Positions 14,623 to 21,948 of a stretch of 24,118 bases of DNA are shown one piece after another. Source of the DNA: CAXBNB01 sp040151475. GTDB taxonomy: Bacteria; Bacteroidota; Bacteroidia; Cytophagales; Cyclobacteriaceae. The stretch spans positions 1 to 24,118 of the forward strand of contig NZ_JBDKWG010000083.1 of the NCBI RefSeq assembly GCF_040151475.1, read 5' to 3'. Each line of letters starts with the position of its first letter. The stretch's first letter is position 1. The notes beneath the pieces were generated by a model. That model was not told where the DNA came from, did not search any database, and worked only from the letters and a program-made list of their open reading frames with translations. Both the position numbers and the translations under genes were made by a program.

Positions 14623-15996
14623 ATGGCTAAAGTAAAATCATCCTTTTTTTGCCAAAACTGTGGTGCGCAATCTCCAAAGTGGATTGGAAAATGTCCCTCA
14701 TGCAATGAATGGAATACCTATGTGGAGGAAATTGTCGGAGGCCAAGACAAGTCTGCTGGCCAATGGCGTGATAGCAGTGAACCAACCCGATCTGTTAAGC
14801 CAGTAAGGCTCAGTGAGATTGAGCAGGAAAAAATGGTACGAGTCGTTACCAAAGACAAGGAGTTTAATCGTGTATTGGGTGGAGGAATAGTACCCGGATC
14901 GATGGTATTGATCGGAGGCGAACCGGGAATTGGCAAGTCCACACTGCTGCTACAACTTGCTCTGAGTCAGAGTGACTTAAAAGTCCTCTACGTTTCCGGA
15001 GAAGAAAGCCCACAGCAGATCAAACTAAGAGCTGATAGAATGGATGCTACCTCTGACAATTGTTTTTTATTGGCAGAGACAGGACTACAGAACATCTTTC
15101 AGCAAATCAACCAACTGAAACCTGACATTCTAGTCATTGATTCGATTCAGACATTGCATACTTCGAAAATCGAATCTTCTGCTGGCAGTGTTAGTCAGGT
15201 AAGGGAATGCACAGCAGACTTACTGCAATTTGCCAAGGAAACAAATACTCCTGTATTCCTGATTGGTCACATTACCAAAGAAGGGTCACTTGCAGGTCCA
15301 AAAGTACTGGAGCACATGGTCGATACAGTATTGCAATTTGAAGGAGACAGGCATCTGGCTTACAGGATCTTGCGGACAACCAAAAACCGTTTTGGATCGA
15401 CTTCTGAGTTGGGGATATATGAAATGCAAAGCAACGGTATGCGTGAAGTATCCAACCCATCGGAGATTTTGATTTCACAAAAAGAAACTCAAATTAGTGG
15501 GGTGTCGATAGGTGCGTCTATAGAAGGAAACCGTCCTTTGCTCATAGAAACACAGGCACTGGTAAGCCTGGCAGCTTATGGCACTCCCCAGCGAAGTTCT
15601 ACAGGTTATGATGCCAAAAGGCTCAACATGCTTCTCGCCGTATTGGAAAAAAGAGGAGGACTGCAACTCGGTACCAGAGACATTTTTCTCAATATTGCCG
15701 GAGGACTGAAGATTGATGATCCGGCACTTGATTTGGCAATTTGTGTTGCCATCGTTTCTTCTTTTGAAGACAAGCCCATAGACCATAAAGTCTGTTTTGC
15801 CGGAGAGATAGGACTGGGTGGAGAAGTCAGGGCAATAAATCGGGTTGAAAACAGAATTTCTGAGGCAGAAAAACTAGGCTTCAAAGAAATCCATGTTTCT
15901 TCATACAACCTCAAAGGAATTGATCTCAGCAAGTACAAGATCAAAGTAACACCTTCGGCGATGATCTCAGATGTGTTTAAGAAATTGGCGGATTAA
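14623..15996 (+). CDS. radA: DNA repair protein RadA (RecA-like branch-migration helicase)
   Basis: A 457-residue protein that drives branch migration in homologous recombination. Domains in order: a four-cysteine zinc finger (Cys10, 13, 24, 27 in CQNCGAQSPKWIGKCPSC); a RecA-like ATPase with Walker A GEPGIGKST (99-107) and Walker B-like ILVIDSIQT; the RadA-specific KNRFG motif near residue 253; and a C-terminal Lon-protease-like domain (from about 280: SIEGNRPLLIETQALVS to the end) with GGLKIDDPALDLAI, which lacks a functional Lon Ser-Lys dyad in this family. It is last in the plus-strand hpt-adk-obg-radA run. Confidence 0.96.
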   Translation: MAKVKSSFFCQNCGAQSPKWIGKCPSCNEWNTYVEEIVGGQDKSAGQWRDSSEPTRSVKPVRLSEIEQEKMVRVVTKDKEFNRVLGGGIVPGSMVLIGGEPGIGKSTLLLQLALSQSDLKVLYVSGEESPQQIKLRADRMDATSDNCFLLAETGLQNIFQQINQLKPDILVIDSIQTLHTSKIESSAGSVSQVRECTADLLQFAKETNTPVFLIGHITKEGSLAGPKVLEHMVDTVLQFEGDRHLAYRILRTTKNRFGSTSELGIYEMQSNGMREVSNPSEILISQKETQISGVSIGASIEGNRPLLIETQALVSLAAYGTPQRSSTGYDAKRLNMLLAVLEKRGGLQLGTRDIFLNIAGGLKIDDPALDLAICVAIVSSFEDKPIDHKVCFAGEIGLGGEVRAINRVENRISEAEKLGFKEIHVSSYNLKGIDLSKYKIKVTPSAMISDVFKKLAD

Positions 15997-16102
15997 TATT
16001 TCGGATATACCATTGCCAAGTCTAAAGAAAATATGCTCGAAATGTTAGTGAAGTGACATAAAAAACACGAATATATTTAGCTCTGATCAATCTGGTATGA
16101 AT

Positions 16103-16110
16103 TACATTTG
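16103..16110 (+). promoter_or_regulatory. Possible -7 box for the Cys-motif/TonB/PepSY cassette
   Basis: TACATTTG matches TAnnTTTG and lies 38 bases upstream of the ATG at 16149, in the 152-base gap after radA. No TTG is present at 17-19 bases upstream. No Fur-like 19-bp palindrome was found close by. Confidence 0.38.
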
Positions 16111-16148
16111 TATTGAACGTAGCAATATTCTATCAGCGAGAAAATCAG

Positions 16149-16517
16149 ATGCAAAAATTAGCCTTATTCTTTAGCGTTCTGTATTTGCTATCAATGGCCA
16201 AACCAATAATCCCGTTGGCTGAATATCTGATCAATCAAGAATATATAGCTGAATTTTTGTGTATAAACAAAGATAAACCTCAGCTCAGCTGTGACGGGAA
16301 ATGCTACTTAGCCAAAAAACTCCGAGCTCAGGAAGAAAATAAAAGAAAAAATATTCCTAAAATAAACTTAGAGAACCACTTTCACATAGTGAACAAAAAT
16401 CACTTTTCAATTCAACCTTATGACCCAATCTCCGGGCAAAAGTTCAATCCAATTGAAAGTGTTGTTTTTTCTTCCTCTTATATCAATGATGTTTTCCACC
16501 CACCACAGGAAGTTTAA
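16149..16517 (+). CDS. Small membrane/exported protein with C-x9-C-x3-C motif, associated with a TonB receptor
   Basis: A 122-residue protein starting MQKLALFFSVLYLLSMAKP, a hydrophobic helix that could be a signal anchor. It continues with a second moderately hydrophobic stretch and then the motif LCINKDKPQLSCDGKCYLAK (Cys38, Cys48, Cys52). The rest is basic, with a His cluster (ENHFH, NKNHF), and ends near FHPPQEV. The three cysteines and nearby histidines suggest metal or haem binding or a redox role, but this is inference. I recall similar C...NKDKP...C-GKC proteins beside TonB receptors in other Bacteroidota, without a described function. The open frame extends 12 codons upstream; the ATG at 16149 is preferred because it starts the signal helix. 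It is probably the first gene of the cassette ending at 20347. Confidence 0.72.
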   Translation: MQKLALFFSVLYLLSMAKPIIPLAEYLINQEYIAEFLCINKDKPQLSCDGKCYLAKKLRAQEENKRKNIPKINLENHFHIVNKNHFSIQPYDPISGQKFNPIESVVFSSSYINDVFHPPQEV

Positions 16518-16519
16518 CC

Positions 16520-16635
16520 CCCACTGCAACTGTTGTATTTTATTATTCTTGCCCTTATAGATAAAGGGTATTTTGTGTGCTATAGTAAATATTCATGTAT
16601 AAGTGGATTTACCAAGAACCCTTATGGGCAGTGGG
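16520..16635 (+). promoter_or_regulatory. Potential structured RNA between the Cys-motif protein and the TonB receptor
   Basis: CCCACTGC (16520-16527) pairs perfectly with GCAGTGGG (16628-16635) across about 100 bases. Inside it, ATAAAGGGT (16561-16569) can pair either with the preceding CCCTTAT (16552-16558, local hairpin) or with the downstream ACCCTTAT (16618-16625, stacked against the closing stem). The two pairings exclude each other, as in an attenuator or riboswitch expression platform. A small ATTGT/ACAAT hairpin follows. It starts three bases after the stop codon of the first gene and ends 73 bases before the receptor start. No known riboswitch class is recognised. Confidence 0.35.
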
Positions 16636-16708
16636 TATTGTTAAATGACAATTTATTTACTTATTGAATTACAAGGCTTTTACAGCCTTCAAATTATATA
16701 TTATAAAA

Positions 16709-19048
16709 ATGAGAAAATTATTTATTTTACTCTTAGTTATTCTATTGACTTTGCTCGACGGAATGGCTCAAAACACATATAGGGGACAAATCTTAGATAC
16801 TGAAAATAATCCTTTGGTAGGTGCACTAATAATTTCCAGTACTGAAAACAAGGGAGTAGTAAGCGATGTAAACGGAAAATTCAGTATCTCATCGGGGAAT
16901 GAAGTGGAAATAAGTTTTGTTGGCTATAAAGGCAAAAAAGTTACCCTTACCGATGCATTCAATACCATAATATTAGATCTCGATTTGGTGTCTTTAGGAG
17001 AAGTGGTAATTTCAGGCAATAGAGAGTTACAACAAAGAAACAAGGTGCCTGCATCCATTTCTATATTGAATGCTAAAAGGCTCAATGAACTAAAATCTTT
17101 TGGTATCGAACAGATTGTAAATACTGTTCCGGGAGTATTTATGCAGTCATCAGTTGCCAGTAGCAACGAACAACACCAAATGTCAGTTCGTTCCCCTATT
17201 TCTACCAAAGCACTATTCTTGTATGTTGAAGATGGCATACCTATTCGACCTACAGCAGTGTTTAACCACAATGCTTTACTGGAGATGAACAGTATTTCCT
17301 TTGACCGGATAGAAGTAACAAAGGGCCCTTCGTCAAGCATTTATGGAAGTGAAGCCATTGGAGGCAGTTTTAATTTTATCACCAAGCAACCTACTCAGGA
17401 TCTAACCGGAAGCCTTAGTTTTCAAATTAATAATCTGGGATTTAAACGATACGAAGCGGAAATTTCAGATCATGTAAGTGATAAGCTAGGAATTTATGTT
17501 GGAGCTCAATATTCCAAAAGGCAAGACGGAATTGTTGACCACAGCGACTATCACAAGTTTGCAGCTACACTTAAAACCGTATATCACTTTAATGGTTCCT
17601 CTATTTGGACAAATCATTTGGATATTATAGACTACAAATCCGATATGGCCGGATCAATAAGTGAAAAGAATTTTTTCGAAGGTAACTACGAAAGCAATGA
17701 AACTTTTACCAATCGTGTGGCTAAATCTGTCAGGCTAAGAAGTACTTTCGATAAATATTGGAATGATAAAAATAAAACTTCTTTCAATTTAATTTTCAGA
17801 AACAACCTTATGGATCAGATACCATCGTATAGAACTACCGAAATCCGCCAAAATGGACAATTGACGGGAGAAGGAATTGGGGAATCAAACTCTGACCAAT
17901 TTACCAGTTATGCAGGGTTGATTCAGCATAAAATGGATTTTGATTGGGTCAATTCATCTTTGGTGGCAGGGCTTCATTTTGACTATTCTCCTCAGGATTA
18001 TATTGCCAATACCATTGATTTTGATGTGAATCTTGAAACTGGCAAAAACGAGAACTATTCCTTAAATGCGGAAGATTACATTCTAAACTATAATGCAAAT
18101 ATTTTCAATTACGCAGGATACCTTCAATATGAAATCTCCCCTCTTGAGGCATTACAAGTGACTGCTGCTCTTCGTTATGACAAGTTTGTCTTTGATTATA
18201 ACAATAGAATGAAAGGTGTCGTTGGCGTGAGAGATGGCAAAAACGAATATACCAATATTGCTCCAAAAATAGGGTTGAACTACAATTTCTCTACCAAAGC
18301 AGGATTGTATGCCAATGTATCCAACGGATTTTCTCCACCACAAACCTCCACGCTCTATAGAAATGGAGATGCCGTTGATGGTGGAGAAACATTCAACCTC
18401 AAACCAAGTTCATATTATAATTATGAGATCGGTGGTTATTTTTCCATAAGCAATCTGATCAAATTGGATGTTGCCTTTTATGATTTGGAAGGCCGTGATG
18501 TATTGGTGAGTTACCAACTCGAAGATCAGAGTTACGACTATAGAAATGCCGGGAAAACCCGTTCTTATGGCATAGAGTACGGATTGATTTTTACACCGGT
18601 AAAGCAGTTGGTCATATCTCATAACGGAAGCTATGCCAGACATCAATATTTAGAGTATTTCGATGGTGGTAACGATTATTCAAATACCAATATGGAAGAA
18701 GCTCCTTCACTACTTGGCAACACTATCATTACTTATAAGCCATTTTTTGTAAAAAACCTCAGTGTTTCTGCACTACATAATTATATGGGTAAATACAATA
18801 CTGCTTATGAAAATACCGTGGTAACTACTGAAAATGGTGTGACCTCTTATACAACGCCTACTTATCAGGGGTATAGCATTTTTGATATAAAAGTTTCTTA
18901 TAAGTATAAAAAAGCAGAAATATGGGGGCAATTGCTCAACATATTTGATAGACTGTACTCCATAAATGCTACCTATAGCTATGGAAGGACTACCTATACC
19001 ATAGGTAATCCCAGAACTATTCATGCCGGGATAAAGTATAAATTTTAA
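16709..19048 (+). CDS. TonB-dependent outer-membrane receptor (probable iron/metal-complex transporter)
   Basis: A 779-residue outer-membrane transporter. From the ATG at 16709: a signal peptide (MRKLFILLLVILLTLLDGMAQ); a carboxypeptidase-D regulatory-like domain (about 22-95, with YRGQILDTENNPLVGA and SDVNGKFSI); a TonB-box-like EVVISGN segment; a plug domain (about 105-240) with VPASISIL, FLYVEDGIPI, FDRIEVTKGPSSSIYGSEAIGG and FITKQP; then a 22-strand barrel ending in GNPRTIHAGIKYKF with the usual terminal Phe. It is shorter than SusC and has no SusD partner, so it fits siderophore, haem or copper-type receptors and not glycan uptake. Upstream in-frame codons to 16664 are not signal-like. 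The PepSY-TM gene follows directly, supporting a metal-chelate role. Confidence 0.92.
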   Translation: MRKLFILLLVILLTLLDGMAQNTYRGQILDTENNPLVGALIISSTENKGVVSDVNGKFSISSGNEVEISFVGYKGKKVTLTDAFNTIILDLDLVSLGEVVISGNRELQQRNKVPASISILNAKRLNELKSFGIEQIVNTVPGVFMQSSVASSNEQHQMSVRSPISTKALFLYVEDGIPIRPTAVFNHNALLEMNSISFDRIEVTKGPSSSIYGSEAIGGSFNFITKQPTQDLTGSLSFQINNLGFKRYEAEISDHVSDKLGIYVGAQYSKRQDGIVDHSDYHKFAATLKTVYHFNGSSIWTNHLDIIDYKSDMAGSISEKNFFEGNYESNETFTNRVAKSVRLRSTFDKYWNDKNKTSFNLIFRNNLMDQIPSYRTTEIRQNGQLTGEGIGESNSDQFTSYAGLIQHKMDFDWVNSSLVAGLHFDYSPQDYIANTIDFDVNLETGKNENYSLNAEDYILNYNANIFNYAGYLQYEISPLEALQVTAALRYDKFVFDYNNRMKGVVGVRDGKNEYTNIAPKIGLNYNFSTKAGLYANVSNGFSPPQTSTLYRNGDAVDGGETFNLKPSSYYNYEIGGYFSISNLIKLDVAFYDLEGRDVLVSYQLEDQSYDYRNAGKTRSYGIEYGLIFTPVKQLVISHNGSYARHQYLEYFDGGNDYSNTNMEEAPSLLGNTIITYKPFFVKNLSVSALHNYMGKYNTAYENTVVTTENGVTSYTTPTYQGYSIFDIKVSYKYKKAEIWGQLLNIFDRLYSINATYSYGRTTYTIGNPRTIHAGIKYKF

Positions 19049-19096
19049 ATGTTAACTATTGGCTTGGGTATTAAGCTCAGGTCATTATCGATCGCC

Positions 19097-20347
19097 ATGA
19101 AGAAGAATATAAAACTTAATAACTGGCTATGGAAATGGCACTTTATTGCAGGGCTTGTTTCGCTTCCATTTGTTCTTATATTGTCTATTACAGGAGGAAT
19201 TTATCTGTTCAAGCAACAATATGAAGAACCCGTTTATAAATCAATAAAAGAAGTGGTAATAGAAAAAGAATCTATTTCATTTCAAGAACAATGGGAGATT
19301 GTTAATAAAAATGCCAAGATAAAACCCAATTCTATGGTATTGCCAGTGCATAAAAATGAGGCAACCAAATTTATTTCAGGAATGTTTGGTGGAGCAACAT
19401 CTCTTTATGTAAATCCATATAAAGGAGAAGTGTCCGGACAAATCATACCACAAACATCCTTCATGTACAAAGTAAGAAAACTACATGGAGAACTCCTTTT
19501 AGGAACTTATGGTACTAAATTGGTTGAATTAGTAGCCAGTTGGATGATTGTTTTAATAATTACAGGCTTATATGTTTGGTGGCCAATTAAAGGATGGTCT
19601 TTGAAAGGTTTTTTTATAGTCAGAAGAAAGGAAGGCAAAAGGACATTGTTTCGTGATTTACATGCTGTAACAAGCTTTTGGATTTCGGTATTTTTATTAG
19701 TCATATTGGCAGGGGGACTCCCTTGGACTGATGTTTTTGGAGCCAACTTCAAATGGTTTCAACAAGTGACCAATACCGGGTATCCCACAACATGGCAGGG
19801 AAATACACTGCATTCTATAAAAAATGATAAGGCACTGACTCTTGATGAAATGATAAATGTAGCCAGAAGCCTTAATTTAGAAGGGGAAGTCACTATATAT
19901 TTTCCTAAAAATCAGGAGGATGTTTTTAGTGTTTCTAACAGCACTACAAATTTACAGAGTCAAAAAAAATATCATTTTGATCAATATTCAGGAGATCAAA
20001 TATTGAGACATGATTGGCAGGATGTGGGTGTACTTATGAGGGCAAGAATGTGGTTAATGTCATTCCATCAGGGAGAGTTCGGATTGTGGAATTGGATATT
20101 GATGATATTCATGGCTGGCACACTCATATTAGCATCTGTTTCAGCTTTGGTTTCTTATTTAATGCGAAAACAAAAGGGTTTTTGGGGTGTTCCGGATGTT
20201 CCAGGTACATTTCGGACAGGTATCGCAGTACATATAATAATTATTGCGTTGGGAATCATTTTTCCCCTATTTGGTCTAAGTGTACTTCTGATCGTTGCAT
20301 ACGAAATATTCACTTTGTTGAAAAGAAGGAAATTAGAGGCAATCTAA
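19097..20347 (+). CDS. PepSY-TM family inner-membrane protein (siderophore/iron reductase-like)
   Basis: A 416-residue inner-membrane protein starting MKKNIKLNNWLWKWHFIAGL. Four to five membrane segments are visible: LVSLPFVLILSITGGIYLF near the start, LVASWMIVLIITGLYVWWP, VTSFWISVFLLVILAGGLPW, WILMIFMAGTLILASVSALVSY and the C-terminal VHIIIIALGIIFPLFGLSVLL. Conserved histidines sit by the helices (WKWHF, KLHGELL, DLHAVTS, SFHQGEF), as in PepSY-TM proteins such as PiuB and FoxB, where they are thought to ligate haem for reductive release of iron from siderophores. An alternative ATG at 19049 follows the receptor stop directly (TAAATG); the inner ATG is preferred from family starts. It is the likely cytoplasmic-membrane partner of the TonB receptor. 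Confidence 0.9.
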   Translation: MKKNIKLNNWLWKWHFIAGLVSLPFVLILSITGGIYLFKQQYEEPVYKSIKEVVIEKESISFQEQWEIVNKNAKIKPNSMVLPVHKNEATKFISGMFGGATSLYVNPYKGEVSGQIIPQTSFMYKVRKLHGELLLGTYGTKLVELVASWMIVLIITGLYVWWPIKGWSLKGFFIVRRKEGKRTLFRDLHAVTSFWISVFLLVILAGGLPWTDVFGANFKWFQQVTNTGYPTTWQGNTLHSIKNDKALTLDEMINVARSLNLEGEVTIYFPKNQEDVFSVSNSTTNLQSQKKYHFDQYSGDQILRHDWQDVGVLMRARMWLMSFHQGEFGLWNWILMIFMAGTLILASVSALVSYLMRKQKGFWGVPDVPGTFRTGIAVHIIIIALGIIFPLFGLSVLLIVAYEIFTLLKRRKLEAI

Positions 20348-20362
20348 TGATTTGATAAACTA

Positions 20363-20404
20363 ATTGCGTTTCCCAGCTTTTAAAGTATGGGGAACGTAAT
20401 TTTT
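20363..20404 (+). terminator. Intrinsic terminator after the PepSY-TM gene
   Basis: ATTGCGTTTCCC pairs with GGGGAACGTAAT (two mismatches/wobbles) around a 14-base loop and is followed by TTTTT. It lies 15 bases after the PepSY stop and just before the convergent 2H phosphoesterase stop at 20406, so it closes the uptake cassette. Confidence 0.6.
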
Positions 20405-20405
20405 C

Positions 20406-20942
20406 TCAAAAAAACTTGAATTCATTCCACCTACTCCCATCATGTTTCAATAGATGAAAACCATTGACTTCAAAGGTTGATTCATATTTGATCGCTGAAA
20501 AATGAGCTTTTGCCTCCTCAAATCGAGCCTTTTTCAAATCCCGAAAAGCCACTGTAATATGGGGGTGAAATGGCCTGTCTTTGTAGTCTGCATTCAGGAT
20601 GTACAACTCCCTGCGAACATGAGTGACTAGTTTTTTTTGAAGTTGGCTCAGTATCTCGTTTTGCCCCACATCTACAAAAATCACTTTCGGAGGAAACCAA
20701 TCAAAACCACTGATTTTTACATTAAAAGGATAATTTTCGAATTGAAATGAATCCAGCTTTTGAAGCAAAACATCTTCTTTGCTCTCTTTCCATTTGAATG
20801 GCATGTGCAATGTGATGTGGGGAGGAGAGCGAAGGGCTGCCTTGGACGCAAATAGATCGGCTGACATTTCTTTGAAAGACATGATGTCTTCACAAGTTTG
20901 ACTGTCGGGTATGATTGCCAGAAAATATAGGGCTTCCTTCAT
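20406..20942 (-). CDS. 2H phosphoesterase superfamily protein (2'-5' RNA ligase-like)
   Basis: A 178-residue cytoplasmic protein with the two His-x-Thr catalytic motifs of the 2H superfamily: PPHITLHM (His42, Thr44) and FHPHITVAF (near residue 127). The core also has the ALYFLAIIPD start and a central FDWFPPKVIFVDV strand pair. Such enzymes (ThpR/LigT and YjcG-like) act on 2'-5' or cyclic phosphodiester bonds in RNA or small nucleotides; the physiological substrate here is unknown. It is a single gene, convergent with the PepSY-TM gene and isolated from the upstream barrel gene by a strong terminator. A TATCTTTG box lies 20 bases before its start. Confidence 0.87.
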   Translation of the reverse strand: MKEALYFLAIIPDSQTCEDIMSFKEMSADLFASKAALRSPPHITLHMPFKWKESKEDVLLQKLDSFQFENYPFNVKISGFDWFPPKVIFVDVGQNEILSQLQKKLVTHVRRELYILNADYKDRPFHPHITVAFRDLKKARFEEAKAHFSAIKYESTFEVNGFHLLKHDGSRWNEFKFF

Positions 20943-20962
20943 TGTGATGGTATAACTGAGTG

Positions 20963-20970
20963 CAAAGATA
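20963..20970 (-). promoter_or_regulatory. Possible -7 box for the 2H phosphoesterase gene
   Basis: TATCTTTG on the minus strand is an exact TAnnTTTG match, 20 bases upstream of the ATG at 20942, and is identical to the adk box. The -33 position has only a weak TTC. It lies directly after the terminator at 20989-21027, so an independent promoter is expected here. Confidence 0.42.
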
Positions 20971-20988
20971 CTCGTCCTAATAATAAGA

Positions 20989-21027
20989 AAAGGCTTTACT
21001 AAACTTTCGAAGTTTAGTAAAGCCTTT
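20989..21027 (-). terminator. Strong intrinsic terminator after the outer-membrane barrel gene
   Basis: An 18-base perfect inverted repeat (AAAGGCTTTACTAAACTT and its complement) with a three-base loop. On the minus strand it is followed by TCTTATTATT and starts about 20 bases after the stop of the 21048-21614 gene. It is the most stable simple hairpin in the window and should also work in the plus direction to some extent. Confidence 0.85.
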
Positions 21028-21047
21028 ATTGAAATATCCCTGAGGTC

Positions 21048-21614
21048 TTAAAACGACTTTCCGATAGAAAATTGAATAACACTATTGGGATAAGTATCAT
21101 TACTGTCTTCCTTGGAGGTATTAGATAAACCCAAATTATACCTCAAATCGAAGTTGACACCAGACTCAAGTTCATAGCCGATTCCAAGCCCTAGTGAAAA
21201 ATCAGTAGAGTTCAGTTGATCTTTTACACTGATGGAATTCATACCATCGCTAACATTCGCCGAAAGCAATATGCCAACCTGTGGGCCAAATTGAAAATTA
21301 AAGCCATTTTGCACAAAGATTTTCGCAATCAGAGGGACGTTGATGTAGTTATAATTGACTTTACCTTCTCCTTGTGCAACTTGTGCGCCCTGCATCGAAA
21401 ATATTAGTTCAGGTTGGAATTTGAAGCTTTCGGAAATCTCCATAGTGTTGTAAAAACCTATGTGAATTCCTAATTTGGAGCTTACCCCATCGGCATCTCC
21501 TGCTATTGTGGCTATGTTTAATCCACCTTTAAGACCTATAACAGAACTTTGCGCCGAGGCATTTAGACTTATCAGTACCGCAAATACCAATAAGTAAGTA
21601 CATGTGTTTTGCAT
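21048..21614 (-). CDS. Small outer-membrane beta-barrel protein (PorT-like / OMP_b-brl_2 type)
   Basis: A 188-residue protein with a signal peptide (cleavage after SLNASAQ, near residue 22). It is followed by alternating short strands: SSVIGLKGGLNIATI, KLGIHIGFYNTME, KFQPELIFSMQGAQ, YNYINVPLIAKIF, FQFGPQVGILLSA, FSLGLGIGYELESG, FDLRYNLGLSNT and SVIQFSIGKSF with terminal Phe. This is the typical eight-strand barrel pattern common in Bacteroidota. The function is not evident; members are porin-like or structural. It is monocistronic, closed by the hairpin at 20989-21027, and divergent from the BASS transporter across a 334-base gap. Confidence 0.85.
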   Translation of the reverse strand: MQNTCTYLLVFAVLISLNASAQSSVIGLKGGLNIATIAGDADGVSSKLGIHIGFYNTMEISESFKFQPELIFSMQGAQVAQGEGKVNYNYINVPLIAKIFVQNGFNFQFGPQVGILLSANVSDGMNSISVKDQLNSTDFSLGLGIGYELESGVNFDLRYNLGLSNTSKEDSNDTYPNSVIQFSIGKSF

Positions 21615-21948
21615 GATGTTAGTTTTAAGTTAGAAGGGTAAAATAATAATTTTATTAAAAATAATAGCCCGTGAATGGAGTTATTAATCAAGTCATTTTT
21701 GCCCCGACTCTGTCATATCCTAAACCCCACCCCCGTTTTGTGACTGCCTGTTAGACAGGCCTCCACAAATAGAAATCACATTTGAAAATGTCTGTGAGGA
21801 TACCTGCCAGTCAACATGGCAAACATTGGCGTGAAAGGTAAATGTCATAATTGTAATAGATTAGGGAAAAGGGAGAGGGTTTACAATTTGCATGGCAAAT
21901 AAAACCAACCTAGATTTATACGCATAGTTATCAAAAATATCTTATCAT
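21615..21948. other. Long divergent intergenic region
   Basis: No coding frame is convincing. It should hold promoters for the barrel gene (minus) and the BASS transporter (plus), but no exact TAnnTTTG occurs; TTTACAATTTG at 21881-21890 is one base too long. Two small symmetries are present: GCCTGT-tag-ACAGGC (21746-21760) and ATTTGC-atg-GCAAAT (21886-21900). A C-rich patch (CCCCACCCCC) lies at 21725-21734. CATGGCAAA occurs twice (21815-21823 and 21891-21899). Confidence 0.5.
21886..21900. promoter_or_regulatory. Operator-like palindrome before the BASS transporter gene
   Basis: ATTTGC and GCAAAT form a perfect 6-base inverted repeat around ATG, 48 bases upstream of the transporter start and overlapping an imperfect -7 box. 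The position suits a regulator binding site, but so short a symmetry could be chance. Confidence 0.25.

Noticed and set aside
16518..16540. CTGCAACTGTTGTA resembles the CGCAACTGTAA core of a cobalamin riboswitch in front of a TonB receptor.
   Set aside because: The rest of the B12 consensus (GGTGxxAxTCC upstream, GCCACTG box downstream) is missing, and the segment lies just after a stop codon with a different folding pattern.
20014..20355. 113-codon plus-strand open frame overlapping the end of the PepSY-TM gene.
   Set aside because: It is entirely inside or beside the well-supported PepSY frame in another phase and its translation has no family features.
21815..21899. CATGGCAAA occurs twice, 76 bases apart, before the BASS transporter gene.
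   Set aside because: A nine-base repeat in a 334-base AT-rich region is within chance expectation; kept only as a note in the intergenic entry.
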